Shown: positions 8,587 through 17,472 of the stretch, in pieces | How positions within the stretch are numbered: position 1 is the stretch's first letter | Layout of the letters: each line of letters starts with the position of its first letter | NCBI GenBank assembly: GCA_963742715.1 | Contig: CAVUMR010000002.1 | Coordinates: 2,294,001-2,358,000 of the forward strand | Length of the DNA: 64,000 bases | Reading direction: 5' to 3' | Origin: CAVUMR01 sp963742715 | GTDB lineage: Bacteria > Actinomycetota > Actinomycetes > Mycobacteriales > Micromonosporaceae | Translations under genes and position numbers: made by a program | The notes under the pieces: model-generated | Seen by the model: the letters and a program-made list of their open reading frames with translations, nothing else | What the model was told of the DNA's origin: nothing | Databases searched by the model: none

Positions 8587-9068
8587 CGGCGCGCCAGTGC
8601 CCAGAAGCCGGCCAGCCAACCGAGGAACGCGACCGCCCGGGGCGGATACTGCGCCAGCGCCGGATCGGCGAGGCCGGACAGCGTCGGATGGGTGCCCGGA
8701 TCCGAGCCGGACAGGTAGTTCGTCAGCTCGACCGACGCGCCCAGCAGCAACGGCACCAGCCACCAGGCCGCCGCCCGGTCGAGCCGGCGCGGCGGCTCCC
8801 GACGCGCGGTACGGCGGGACAGGCCGAGCCAGAACAACCCGCCGCCGAGCGCCAGCACGGTCAGCGACGCCGGCCAGGAGAACGACGGGAAGAACCCGGC
8901 GACACCGGCGAGCAGCACGAACGCGAGCGCGATGAATGCCGGACGCCACCACCGGCGCCCGTCGTCGACCGCGAGGCCCGGGGGCGCGAGATCCGGGGTC
9001 GCGAGATCCGGGGTCGCGAGATCCGGGGTCGCGAGATCCGAGGGCGCGAGATCCGGGGGATGGTCCAC
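8583..9068 (-). CDS. Membrane protein with an N-terminal PDLAT repeat
   Basis: From a GTG at 9068 the 161-residue product begins with a Pro/Asp/Leu/Ala repeat encoded by five 15-bp units. Hydrophobic segments follow at about 43-60 and 67-83, with more near 102-112 and 145-158. The repeat tract is very likely a slippage-prone disordered N-terminus. It lies between the DHH phosphoesterase gene and the coupled small membrane protein gene. No family is recognised. The start is uncertain because the repeat tract makes it hard to place. Confidence 0.65.
   Translation of the reverse strand: MDHPPDLAPSDLATPDLATPDLATPDLAPPGLAVDDGRRWWRPAFIALAFVLLAGVAGFFPSFSWPASLTVLALGGGLFWLGLSRRTARREPPRRLDRAAAWWLVPLLLGASVELTNYLSGSDPGTHPTLSGLADPALAQYPPRAVAFLGWLAGFWALARR
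8986..9060. repeat. Five 15-bp tandem repeats inside a gene
   Basis: The unit GCGAGATCCGGGGTC is repeated five times, the last two copies slightly changed. On the minus strand it encodes the PDLAT/DLATP pentapeptide repeat at the start of the membrane protein. A 15-bp unit keeps the frame when copies are gained or lost. Confidence 0.9.
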
Positions 9069-9117
9069 GGCCGGATTCTGCCACCGGCAACCGGCCGGCT
9101 CGGGGTCAGCGGCGGGG

Positions 9118-10152
9118 TCAGCCCAGTTGCGCGCGTACCGCCGCGACCACGTCGGCCACCTCGCCGCGCCCGGTGAAACCGGCGGCGTACCGGTGACCGC
9201 CGCCGCCCAGCGCGACCGCCACCCGCGACACGTCCACCGCGCCCTTGCTGCGCAACGACACCGACCACTCCCCCGGCCCGACCTCTTTCGCCAGGCACGC
9301 GACGTCGGCCTCGTCCGCGGTACGGACGATGTCGATGACGCTCTCCAGCACCTGTCGCCGCTGGCCGTACCGGTCGAGATCGGCGCGCGTGGCGTACGAC
9401 CAGACCAGACCGTGGCCGGCTGCCGCCTCCCGGTCCAGCACCGCGCGGTCCAGCGCCTGCGCGAGTACCCCGAGCGCCCCGAACGGCCGGCTGTCGAACA
9501 GCCGCCGGCTGATCTCGTGGTGCGGGATACCGGTCGCGAGCAGCCGGCCGGCCAGCTCATGCACCGCCGGCGTGGTGGCCTGGTACCTGAACGAGCCGGT
9601 ATCGGTACACAGGCCGACGTACAGGCACTCCGCGATGGCCGGGTCCAACTCGACGCCGAGCCGGCGCAGCAGCTCGTCGACCAGTACCGCGGTCGCGGCG
9701 GCGCCCGCGTCCACCAGGTGGATCGTGCCGAACCTGGTGTTCGACGGGTGGTGGTCGGCGACCACCACCTCCCGCGCGGTACCGACCCGGTCGGCCAGCT
9801 CACCCAACCGGTCGGCACTGGACGCGTCGAACGTCATCAGCAGGTCAGGCCGCGGGTACGCCGACTCCGGCGGCACCAGCAGGTCCGATCCGGGCAGCTC
9901 GTCGTACGGCGGCGCCAGCTCGTACGGGCTGGGAAAACTCGCCTGTACGGTGCGGCCCAGCCGGCGCAGCCCCAGCCCGGCGGCGAGCATGCTGCCGAGC
10001 GCGTCGCCGTCCGGTTGGACGTGGCAGACGAGCAGGATCCGGTCGGCTCCGCGAATCGCCTCGACCGCGCGGCTCCAGTCGGCCTCCACCGGCCGCGGCC
10101 CGGTACCGGTCGAGCCGGAGGTACCGGCGGAACCGACCGGACCCGCCGTCAC
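9118..10152 (-). CDS. DHH/DHHA1 phosphoesterase (NrnA-type oligoribonuclease/pAp phosphatase)
   Basis: The 344-residue protein has the DHH-family motifs in order: HVQPDGDALGS, an Asp in LMTFDAS, the VADHHPSN signature, and a C-terminal DHHA1 domain ending GGGGHRYAAGF. Members degrade nanoRNAs and dephosphorylate 3'-phosphoadenosine-5'-phosphate; actinobacterial homologues can also act on cyclic dinucleotides. The GTG at 10152 overlaps the rbfA stop (GTGA). The rbfA-nrnA pairing downstream of infB is usual in Gram-positive bacteria. Confidence 0.93.
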   Translation of the reverse strand: MTAGPVGSAGTSGSTGTGPRPVEADWSRAVEAIRGADRILLVCHVQPDGDALGSMLAAGLGLRRLGRTVQASFPSPYELAPPYDELPGSDLLVPPESAYPRPDLLMTFDASSADRLGELADRVGTAREVVVADHHPSNTRFGTIHLVDAGAAATAVLVDELLRRLGVELDPAIAECLYVGLCTDTGSFRYQATTPAVHELAGRLLATGIPHHEISRRLFDSRPFGALGVLAQALDRAVLDREAAAGHGLVWSYATRADLDRYGQRRQVLESVIDIVRTADEADVACLAKEVGPGEWSVSLRSKGAVDVSRVAVALGGGGHRYAAGFTGRGEVADVVAAVRAQLG

Positions 10153-10592
10153 TCCTGGTCCTCGTCCCCGCCCGCCGGCTCCTCCCGGTACGGCTGCGGG
10201 TCGCCGGCATGGTGTGCCGCCGCGGCGATCCGCTGTACCTCCGCGTCCGCGTTCCGGGCCTGCGCCAGCAGCTCCTCGATGTGCGCGGCGTGCTCGGTGA
10301 CATCGTCGCGGATGAACGTCAGGGTGGGTGCCGACCGCAGCCCGAGGCGCTTGCCGACGATGCTGCGCAGCAGGCCGTTGGAGCTGTCCAGCGCGGCCGC
10401 GGTAGCGGCCTGCTCAGCGGCGTCGCCGTACACCGTGTAGAAGATCGTCGCCTCGCGCAGGTCGGCGGTGATCCGCGCGTCGGTGACCGTGAGCATCCCC
10501 AGCCGCGGGTCCTTCACCTGCTTGCGCAGGACGGCCGTTACCAGCTCTTTGGTCCGTTCGGCGATGCGGCGCACCCGTGGGTCCGTCATCAC
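10149..10592 (-). CDS. rbfA: Ribosome-binding factor A
   Basis: RbfA binds the 30S subunit late in 16S rRNA maturation. The 147-residue protein has the KH-like core with VKDPRLGMLTVTDARIT and TLTFIRDD. An acidic, Gln/Glu-rich tail extends the C-terminus beyond the usual 120 residues. The start is a double ATG at 10592/10589 behind GGAGGTGAG. It lies 55 bp downstream of the DUF503 gene. Confidence 0.96.
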   Translation of the reverse strand: MMTDPRVRRIAERTKELVTAVLRKQVKDPRLGMLTVTDARITADLREATIFYTVYGDAAEQAATAAALDSSNGLLRSIVGKRLGLRSAPTLTFIRDDVTEHAAHIEELLAQARNADAEVQRIAAAAHHAGDPQPYREEPAGGDEDQE

Positions 10593-10647
10593 TCACCTCC
10601 GCGTCTCGTACCCTGAAATCCTGACCCTACTGCGGCCGGCGCGGGCA

Positions 10648-10941
10648 CTAGTCGTCCGCGCCGAACAGCTGGCGGCGCACCGACAGCAGCTCCAGTTCCG
10701 GTCGACCCGCCACCATCCGCTCGCAGCCGTCCAGTACCGCACCCACATGCGCGGCGTCGGCAGCGACCGCGGCCACTCCGAGCTCGGCGCGCCCGTACCG
10801 GTCCAGCGCGCCCACCTCGGCCGCTGCCACGTCCAGTTTCCGCAGTGCGGCGAGTACCGGTCGGACGTACCCCCGCTTGGCCTTGAGCGACCTGGAGTCG
10901 CCCGGCAGCAACACGTCGAACACCGCGGTACCCGTGAACAC
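10648..10941 (-). CDS. DUF503 family protein (YlxP-like)
   Basis: The 97-residue product matches DUF503, with FDVLLPGDSRSLKAKRGYVRPVL near the start as a recognisable block. YlxP proteins sit in infB-rbfA operons and are linked to ribosome assembly, but no biochemical role is firmly established. I chose the GTG at 10941 because GGAGG lies 6 bases upstream and the family begins here; an ORF from 10983 would add 14 residues. The gap to infB is 116 bp. Confidence 0.9.
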   Translation of the reverse strand: MFTGTAVFDVLLPGDSRSLKAKRGYVRPVLAALRKLDVAAAEVGALDRYGRAELGVAAVAADAAHVGAVLDGCERMVAGRPELELLSVRRQLFGADD

Positions 10942-11057
10942 GATCCGCCTCCGCAGCTGAGCGTGCGTCGGCCCCGGCCGCAAGCGGCCGGGGCCGACAC
11001 CTACCTACCCGGACGTGGGCCGGTCGTAACCGGCCGGACCCTCGCCCGCCTGCTTTG

Positions 11058-14018
11058 TTACGCCCTCGGCTTCTCCCGCATCTCGAACGTCTCGATGACG
11101 TCGTCGACCTTGATGTCGTTGTAGTTGCTGAGGGTCAGACCACACTCGTAGCCGTCCCGGACCTCGGTCGCGTCCTCCTTGAACCGACGCAACGAGGCGA
11201 TCGAGACGTTGTCCGCGACCACCGCTCCGTCGCGTACCAGCCGGGCCTTGGCGTTACGCCGGATGACCCCGGACCGGACGAGACAGCCGGCGATGTTGCC
11301 GAACCGGGACGAGCGGAAGACCTCGCGAACCTCCGCGGTGCCCAGCTCGACCTCTTCGTACTCCGGCTTGAGCAGACCCTTGAGCGCGGCCTCGATCTCC
11401 TCGATGGCCTGGTAGATGACCGTGTAGTACCGGATCTCCACGCCTTCGCGCTCGGCCACGTCCCGGACCCGCTCAGCGGTACGCACGTTGAACCCGATGA
11501 TGATCGCGTCCGACGCGCTGGCCAGGTTGACGTCGTCCTGGGTGATCGCACCCACGCCACGGTGGATGATCTTCAGCTGGACCTCGTCGGACACCTCGAT
11601 CTTGACCAGGGCGTCTTCCAGGGCCTCCACCGAACCGGACACGTCGCCCTTGAGGATGAGAGCCAGCGAAGCCTTCTCGCCTTCCTTCATCCGCTCCAGC
11701 AACGACTCCAGCGTCACCCGACCGCCGCGCGCCGCCATCTCGGCGGCCCGCTTGCGGGCCTGGCGCTGCTCGGCGATCTGCCGGACCGTCCGGTCGTCGT
11801 CGGCGGCCAGGAACGTGTCGCCCGCTCCCGGTACCGAGGTCAGACCGAGCACCAGCACCGGACGGGACGGGCCGGCCTCGTCGACCGGGTTGCCGTTCTC
11901 GTCCAGCATGGCCCGGACCCGCCCGTAGCCGTTGCCGGCGACGATCGAGTCTCCGACGTGCAGCGTGCCGCGCTGGACCAGCACGGTCGCCACCGGACCA
12001 CGGCCACGGTCGAGGTGCGCCTCGATCGCCACACCCTGGGCCTGGCCGTCCACCGGAGCCCGCAGTTCGAGCGCGGCGTCGGCGGCCAGCAGGATCGACT
12101 CGAGCAGTTCGTCGATGCCGATCCGGCTCTTCGCCGAGATGTTCACGAACATCGTGTCGCCGCCGTACTCCTCGGCGACCAGCCCGTACTCGGTCAGCTG
12201 CTGCCGGACCTTGTCCGGGTTCGCGTCTTCCTTGTCGATCTTGTTCACCGCGACCACGACCGGTACATCAGCGGCCTTGGCGTGGTTGAGCGCCTCGATC
12301 GTCTGCGGCATCACACCGTCGTCAGCGGCGACCACCAGTACCACGAGGTCCGTGGTCTTGGCGCCACGGGCACGCATGGCGGTGAACGCCTCGTGGCCCG
12401 GGGTGTCGATGAACGTGACCGCGCGCTGGCGGCCCTCGTGCTCGACATACGCCTGGTAGGCACCGATGTGCTGGGTGATGCCGCCGGCCTCGCCCTCGAC
12501 CACCTTGGTCTGCCGGATCGCGTCCAGCAGCTTGGTCTTGCCGTGGTCGACGTGACCCATGACGGTGACCACCGGCGGGCGTACCACCAGCCGGTCCTCG
12601 GCCACGTCGGCGTCGAGGTCGATGTTGAACCGGGCGAGGAGTTCGCGGTCCTCGTCCTCGGGGCTGACGATCTGCACGTCGTAGCCGAGGTGCTCACCGA
12701 GCAGCAGCAGCGTGTCGTCGCTGCAGGACTGGGTCGCCGTCACCATCTCGCCCAGGTTGAACATCTCCTGGACCAGCGAACCCGGGTTGGCGTTGATCCG
12801 GTCGGCGAAGTCCGACAGGGACGCACCGCGAGGCAGCCGGACCTCCTGGCCCTGACCGCGCGGCGCGCCGGACGTCATCGTCGGCGCGGACAGGTTGTCG
12901 AACTCCTGCCTACGCTGCTTCTTCGACTTGCGGCCCTTGGCCGGGCGCCCGCCCGGACGGCCGAACGCGCCACCGGTGCCACCACGGCCGCGACCACCGC
13001 CGCCGGGACGACCACCGCCACCACCGGGACGGAAACCGCCCCCGGCGGGCGCGCCGCCGCCACCACCGGGGCGGTAACCACCGCCACCGCCGCCGCCACC
13101 GCCGGGACGGAAACCACCGCCACCGCCGCCACCGCCGCGGAAGCCGCCGCCACCACCGCCGGCGCCGCCACCGGGACGACCGGTGCCGGTGCCGCCACGA
13201 CCCCCGCCGGGGGCCGGGCGACCGCCGCCGCCAGGCGCCGGGCGACCCGGACGCGACGGCATCATGCCCGGGTTGGGCCGGTTCGGAATGGATGCCGGGT
13301 TGGGCCGCGGAGGCATGGAACCCGGGTTCGGACGCGGTCCGCCGGGCGGTGCCGGCCGACCGCCGCCACCGCTGCCGGGACTGATCCCGAACGGGTTGTT
13401 GCCACCGGGCCGGCCGGGCGTGCGCTGCCCCGGCCTGGTCGGCGTGGCCGGACGCGGTCCGGGCCGTGGCGGAACCGCCTGCGGACCCGGACGCGGCGCG
13501 CTGGTCACGCCGCCGGCCGGCGGCTCCTGGGTGGACTGCTCACGCTGCTTGGCGGCCTGCTGCGCGGCTTCCACCGCGGCGGCCTGGTCCGCCTTGAGCT
13601 GAGCTGCCCGCGCCTCGGCCGCGGCTACCTCGATGTCGTGCGCGCTCGCCGGCTTGAGCTCCGCGGCGGCGGGAGCCGCCGCAACGGCCGGCTCTGCCGG
13701 GGCTGCCTTCTTCGCCGGGCGACGCGGCGGTACCGCGGTGGGGGTCACCCGCGGCTTGGCCGCGGCCTCCACCTGCTCGGTCGCCTCCTGCGCGGCGGCC
13801 TTCTTACCGGCTGGACGCGACGGCTTGTCATCGGCTGCCTTGGGGGCTGCCTGCTGACCGGCGACGAACACCTCACGGAGTCGGCGCGCTACCGGCGCCT
13901 CGACCGTGCTCGATGCGGACTTGACGAACTCACCGAGGTCCTTGAGTTTGGCGAGAACAACCTTGCTCTCGACCCCGAGCTCTTTGGCGAGCTCATGTAC
14001 CCGGGCCTTGCCTGCCAC
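11058..14018 (-). CDS. infB: Translation initiation factor IF-2
   Basis: IF-2 is the GTPase that delivers initiator fMet-tRNA to the 30S subunit and promotes subunit joining. The 986-residue product has an N-terminal IF2-N fold (residues 1-60), an Ala/Pro/Lys region, and a very long Gly/Arg/Pro-rich low-complexity linker (roughly 210-370). The G domain begins near residue 487 with GHVDHGKT, followed by DTPGHEAF and NKID. Domains II, III and the fMet-tRNA-binding C-domain complete it. The GTG at 14018 has an AGGAG site 5-6 bases upstream; the ORF extends to 14063 but lacks support there. Long Gly-rich linkers are typical of actinobacterial IF-2. Confidence 0.97.
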   Translation of the reverse strand: MAGKARVHELAKELGVESKVVLAKLKDLGEFVKSASSTVEAPVARRLREVFVAGQQAAPKAADDKPSRPAGKKAAAQEATEQVEAAAKPRVTPTAVPPRRPAKKAAPAEPAVAAAPAAAELKPASAHDIEVAAAEARAAQLKADQAAAVEAAQQAAKQREQSTQEPPAGGVTSAPRPGPQAVPPRPGPRPATPTRPGQRTPGRPGGNNPFGISPGSGGGGRPAPPGGPRPNPGSMPPRPNPASIPNRPNPGMMPSRPGRPAPGGGGRPAPGGGRGGTGTGRPGGGAGGGGGGFRGGGGGGGGFRPGGGGGGGGGYRPGGGGGAPAGGGFRPGGGGGRPGGGGRGRGGTGGAFGRPGGRPAKGRKSKKQRRQEFDNLSAPTMTSGAPRGQGQEVRLPRGASLSDFADRINANPGSLVQEMFNLGEMVTATQSCSDDTLLLLGEHLGYDVQIVSPEDEDRELLARFNIDLDADVAEDRLVVRPPVVTVMGHVDHGKTKLLDAIRQTKVVEGEAGGITQHIGAYQAYVEHEGRQRAVTFIDTPGHEAFTAMRARGAKTTDLVVLVVAADDGVMPQTIEALNHAKAADVPVVVAVNKIDKEDANPDKVRQQLTEYGLVAEEYGGDTMFVNISAKSRIGIDELLESILLAADAALELRAPVDGQAQGVAIEAHLDRGRGPVATVLVQRGTLHVGDSIVAGNGYGRVRAMLDENGNPVDEAGPSRPVLVLGLTSVPGAGDTFLAADDDRTVRQIAEQRQARKRAAEMAARGGRVTLESLLERMKEGEKASLALILKGDVSGSVEALEDALVKIEVSDEVQLKIIHRGVGAITQDDVNLASASDAIIIGFNVRTAERVRDVAEREGVEIRYYTVIYQAIEEIEAALKGLLKPEYEEVELGTAEVREVFRSSRFGNIAGCLVRSGVIRRNAKARLVRDGAVVADNVSIASLRRFKEDATEVRDGYECGLTLSNYNDIKVDDVIETFEMREKPRA

Positions 14019-14099
14019 TGCACTCCTCGTCTCGAGGCCGGGCAGGGACCCGCCCGACCTCACTCGTGCACTTGAAGCCTGCTTTTCATTGCAGTGACT

Positions 14100-14474
14100 T
14101 CATCGTGTGCTCATGTCGGTCGACCTACCTTGCGTATCCCGGGTGGGCGCATGCGCACCCACCGACGGCGGTTCCGGTTGTTGAGTCGTCGCTATCCGCT
14201 CGACAAACTCACGGAGCTGGCGGCTGTCGATGCCGGCGGAACCGGCTCCGACGACGCGCAGCGCGCGCCCGAAGGCGCGACGGCGCTCCGCCATCGCGAG
14301 GCAAGCAAGGTCAGGATGCAGATGAGCTCCCCGACCCGGCTGTCTGCGAGTGGGATCGGGCACCAGCCGAAAACCGGACTCGTGCTCAACCACGACGACG
14401 CGTAACAACTCGGAGGCTAGCGCACGCCCCCGGCATCCGACACACATGCGGGCCGGACGCGCGCGACCTACCAC
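14100..14474 (-). CDS. ylxR: YlxR/DUF448 family RNA-binding protein
   Basis: The protein carries the YlxR signature ARMCVGCRGRALASELLRVV and the later GRGAHLHPDLACLAMA block. YlxR (RnpM in Bacillus) binds RNA and modulates RNase P. From the GTG at 14474 it has 124 residues; an ATG at 14519 would overlap nusA by 38 bp. The start choice is moderate because no strong ribosome site is visible. A Gln/Pro-rich C-terminal tail follows the fold. It sits between nusA and infB as usual. Confidence 0.88.
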   Translation of the reverse strand: MVGRARPARMCVGCRGRALASELLRVVVVEHESGFRLVPDPTRRQPGRGAHLHPDLACLAMAERRRAFGRALRVVGAGSAGIDSRQLREFVERIATTQQPEPPSVGAHAPTRDTQGRSTDMSTR

Positions 14475-14481
14475 GGTGATT

Positions 14482-15534
14482 CTACCCCGATGCGCCAGCG
14501 CTAGCGGCGCCCGGTTCACCCGTGGCCACTTCCTCGGCTCCGGCGACCGCGCTGGCAGCGGGTTCTGTGTCCGGACGGATGTCGATGCGCCAACCGGTCA
14601 GCCGTGCGGCCAGCCGGGCATTCTGCCCTTCCCGGCCGATAGCCAACGAAAGCTGGTAGTCGGGTACGACGACCCGCGCCGCGCGCGCCTCGGCATCGAG
14701 TACCTCGACCCGCAGCGCCCGAGCCGGCGACAGCGCGTTGCCGACGAAACTGGCCGGATCGTCCGACCAGTCGATGATGTCGATCTTCTCGCCGTGCAAC
14801 TCGCTCATCACGGCGCGCACCCGGGTACCCATCGGGCCGATGCAGGCGCCCTTGGCGTTGACCCCGGGCACCCCGGACCGTACGGCGATCTTGGTCCGGT
14901 GGCCGGCTTCCCGCGCGATCGCGGAGATCTCCACCGTACTGTCGGCGATCTCCGGAACCTCCAGCGCGAACAGCCGCTTGACCAGGTTCGGGTGCGAGCG
15001 GGACAGGGTGATCTGCGGGCCGCGCAGGCCCTTGGCCACATGTACGACGACGCACTTGATCCGCTGCCCGTGGTCGTACACCTCGCCGGGCACCTGCTCG
15101 GCCGGCGGCAACAGCGCCTCGACCTTGCCCAGGTCGACCACGACGATGCCCTTCTCCGCCCGGGCCTCGTGCGCCTGGATGATGCCGGCGACGATGTCGC
15201 CTTCCTTGCCCACGTACTCGCCGTAGTTGACCTCGTCGGTGGCTTCCCGCAGCCGCTGCAGGATGACCTGCTTGGCGGTCATCGCGGCGATCCGGCCGAA
15301 GTCGTGCGGGGTGTCGTCCCACTCCCGCAGCACCGTGCCCTCGGCGTCGAGCTCCTGCGCGTACACGTTGGCGACCCCGGTGCGCCGGTCGATCTCCACC
15401 CGTGCGTGCGGCTGGGCGCCCTCGGTGTGCCGGTACGCGGTCAGCAGCGCTGTCTCGATCGCGCCGAGGATCGTCTCGTACGGAATGTCCCGCTCACGCT
15501 CGAGTGCGCGGAGGGTGGCCAGGTCGATGTTCAT
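14482..15534 (-). CDS. nusA: Transcription termination/antitermination factor NusA
   Basis: NusA binds RNA polymerase and nascent RNA to modulate pausing, termination and antitermination. The 350-residue protein has the N-terminal polymerase-binding domain (1-125), an S1 domain (about 130-200), and KH1/KH2 domains including GACIGPMGTRVRAVMSEL and IGREGQNARLAARL. As in most actinobacteria it lacks the C-terminal acidic repeats of E. coli NusA; an Ala/Glu tail ends it. Its ATG overlaps the rimP stop (ATGA). Confidence 0.97.
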   Translation of the reverse strand: MNIDLATLRALERERDIPYETILGAIETALLTAYRHTEGAQPHARVEIDRRTGVANVYAQELDAEGTVLREWDDTPHDFGRIAAMTAKQVILQRLREATDEVNYGEYVGKEGDIVAGIIQAHEARAEKGIVVVDLGKVEALLPPAEQVPGEVYDHGQRIKCVVVHVAKGLRGPQITLSRSHPNLVKRLFALEVPEIADSTVEISAIAREAGHRTKIAVRSGVPGVNAKGACIGPMGTRVRAVMSELHGEKIDIIDWSDDPASFVGNALSPARALRVEVLDAEARAARVVVPDYQLSLAIGREGQNARLAARLTGWRIDIRPDTEPAASAVAGAEEVATGEPGAASAGASG

Positions 15535-16085
15535 ACCTCCGCCTCCCCGTTCATCGCTTCATCGTCATTCTCATCGTGCTCGTCGTTCGACGCGCCCTGC
15601 CGGGCGAACTCGACCTGCACCCGGCCGGGGCCGAGCTCCGCGTACCGAAGTTGTCGCTCGGTCGCGTCGACGGCGAGTGTCACCCCGTCATCGTCGGCCG
15701 CGAGTAACCGCCCGGTGATCGACTGGTCGCCGACCCGCGTCTTGACCAGCCGGCCGACGTTGCGCCGCCAGTGCCGTGGCTCGGTCAGCGGCCGGTCTAC
15801 GCCCGGCGAGCTCACCTCGAGGTTGTACGACACCAGACCGAACTGGCCATCGGCGCTCTCCGCCTCGTCCAGCGCGGCCGACACGGCGTGCGACAGGTCG
15901 GCGACCGCGTCGAGGCTCACCCCGCCGTCCGCGTCGACGATCAGGCGCACCAGGCTGCGGGCACCGGCCCTGGACACGGACAGATCCTCAAGATCGTAGC
16001 CGGCTGCGACGACCACCGGCTCCACCACCGCGAGCAGGCGGGCCCGTTGGGCCGCCACGCCCGACCTTCCATTGCGTTGCGCCAT
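15531..16085 (-). CDS. rimP: Ribosome maturation factor RimP
   Basis: RimP acts in early 30S assembly. The 184-residue product contains YDLEDLSVSRAGARSLVRLI, the central VSSPGVDRPL motif, and a C-terminal SH3-like domain with GRLLAADDDGVTLAV, then an Asp/Glu-rich tail. The ATG at 16085 is preceded by GGGAGG at suitable spacing; the open frame extends to 16919 but that part is antisense to the plus-strand genes. It is the first gene of the rimP-nusA-ylxR-infB-DUF503-rbfA-nrnA operon. Confidence 0.95.
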   Translation of the reverse strand: MAQRNGRSGVAAQRARLLAVVEPVVVAAGYDLEDLSVSRAGARSLVRLIVDADGGVSLDAVADLSHAVSAALDEAESADGQFGLVSYNLEVSSPGVDRPLTEPRHWRRNVGRLVKTRVGDQSITGRLLAADDDGVTLAVDATERQLRYAELGPGRVQVEFARQGASNDEHDENDDEAMNGEAEV

Positions 16086-16404
16086 CGGCCAGCACCTCCC
16101 CTCGCTTGCGCGGACGCCATTCCAACCATGCTGCAACCGCCCCATCGGTATCCCGGTGCGGCTGTGCTGAGCGTAACCCCCCGTAGTGGCCGGGCGCGGC
16201 CAGCCGGCCACGGACGCGCCGTGACGGCCGTTCGGTACGGCCGGCTCGGGATCGCCGGGTACAGCCAGCTCCACCGGTCGGATCGACGGCTGCAAGACTG
16301 TCCGGACGGGTCCGGCGACGGCGGTCCTCCGGGCCGGCCGGGCAGGCAGCCGCGGAGCACACGCCGTGCGCGGTACCGGAGTTGACACCTTACGGGGAGG
16401 GCGC
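16086..16404. other. Divergent intergenic region upstream of rimP and the lipoprotein gene
   Basis: This 319-bp gap must hold the promoter of the rimP-infB operon on the minus strand and that of the lipoprotein gene on the plus strand. I see no gene in it and no convincing -35/-10 pair for either direction. A TTGACA at 16382 is too close to the GTG at 16405 to serve it. Confidence 0.5.
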
Positions 16405-16956
16405 GTGCACGGCGGGGGCGCACCGCGACAACCGGTGCCAGGCGCGGTCGCCACGGCCGGTACCGCGGGACTGCCGCGCCGGGCGGTACTGCGGCTCGGC
16501 GCGACCGGCGCCCTCGCGACCGGCGCGTTGGCCGGCTGCCGGATCGGCGGCGAGCCCACCCCGGAGCCCAGCCCGCACCCGCTCGAGGTACTCGTGGACG
16601 GGGCCCGAGCCCTGGTCGACACGTACGACACGGCGATCGCCCAGGCGCCCGCGCTGGCCGCCCGGCTGGATCCGCTGCGGGACGACCACCGGGCGCACGT
16701 GGCCGCGCTTCTCGCCGCGATCGGGCGCAAGCCGGGCGGTACGCCGACCGGGAGCCCGTCCGGTACCGCCTCGGCCAGCCCGCCGGCGGGTACCGGGGGA
16801 CCCGACCCGGCCGAAGTACTGCACACCCTCGCCGCGGCCGAACGCGAAGCACAGCGGCAGTCCACCGCCGCCTGCGTGTCACTGCCCGGGAGGTACGCCG
16901 CGCTCCTCGGCTCGATCACCGCCTGCCGGGCGAGTCACGTCGAGGCGCTGCGATGA
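16405..16956 (+). CDS. Tat/lipoprotein-signal secreted helical protein
   Basis: From the GTG at 16405, preceded by GGGGAGGG, the 183-residue product has a twin-arginine-like start (LPRRAVLRLGATGALATGA) and a lipobox LAGC. A Pro-rich linker and two helical stretches follow, separated by a Gly/Thr/Ser/Pro loop. The helices contain Glu/His-rich turns such as DDHRAHVAAL and SHVEAL, which suggests a ferritin-like half-bundle. This is an inference because no family signature is certain. The next gene encodes a clear ferritin-like DUF4439 protein, so the two likely work together at the membrane. Confidence 0.75.
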   Translation: MHGGGAPRQPVPGAVATAGTAGLPRRAVLRLGATGALATGALAGCRIGGEPTPEPSPHPLEVLVDGARALVDTYDTAIAQAPALAARLDPLRDDHRAHVAALLAAIGRKPGGTPTGSPSGTASASPPAGTGGPDPAEVLHTLAAAEREAQRQSTAACVSLPGRYAALLGSITACRASHVEALR

Positions 16957-16987
16957 GCCGGGCAGCTGGTACGACCCGGCCGGGCCG

Positions 16988-17428
16988 ATGGAGTACGGCG
17001 TGACCGGCGCTGACGTACCACGACTTCAGGACGCGCTCGGCGCGGAGCACGCCGCGGTGTACGGCTACGGCGTCGTCGGCGCGCACCTGACCGGACCGGC
17101 CCTTACCGTCGCCCGGGCCGCCGACGCGCTCCACCGGACCCGGCGGGACCAGCTGGTGGTACGGCTGACCGCGCTGGGCGCCCGACCGGTACCGGCCGAG
17201 CCGGCGTACCTGCTGCCCTTCCCGGTGACCGACGCCCCGACCGCGCTGCGGCTCGCGGCGTACCTGGAAGACCGGGCCGTGGCGGTGTGGCGGGCGGTTC
17301 TTCCGGATACCGACGGCGAGCTGCGGACGTTCGCCCTCGCCGCGATGGTCGACGGCGCGGTACGCGCGACCCGATGGCGGCGGGTGGCCGGTACCCGGCC
17401 GCTGACCGTGGCGCTGCCGGGCTCCTGA
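16988..17428 (+). CDS. Ferritin-like DUF4439 protein
   Basis: The 146-residue protein is a four-helix ferritin-like domain (DUF4439): LQDALGAEHAAVYGYGVVG in helix 1, HRTRRDQLV in helix 2, then LAAYLEDRAVAVWRAVLP and a last helix near VDGAVRATRWR. Its acidic/His positions resemble those of diiron bundles, but metal binding is not shown. The ATG at 16988 is the first sensible start; no clear ribosome site is present. It follows the lipoprotein gene by 31 bp, an arrangement I recall near rimP in related genomes. Confidence 0.82.
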   Translation: MEYGVTGADVPRLQDALGAEHAAVYGYGVVGAHLTGPALTVARAADALHRTRRDQLVVRLTALGARPVPAEPAYLLPFPVTDAPTALRLAAYLEDRAVAVWRAVLPDTDGELRTFALAAMVDGAVRATRWRRVAGTRPLTVALPGS

Positions 17429-17472
17429 CCGGCGACGCGCTACCGCTGGCGTCGGTGCCCTACCGCCAGCCC

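Noticed and set aside
11055..14075. A 1006-residue plus-strand ORF antisense to infB
   Set aside because: It is the GC-rich mirror of a clear IF-2 gene, with Arg/Val/Gly-heavy composition and no ribosome site or family match. Similar long mirrors lie over pnp and the RibF-TruB region and were also left out.
16382..16387. TTGACA, a perfect sigma-70-type -35 box
   Set aside because: A -10 would have to lie beyond the GTG start at 16405, so it cannot serve that gene; no -10 is visible at 17 bp.
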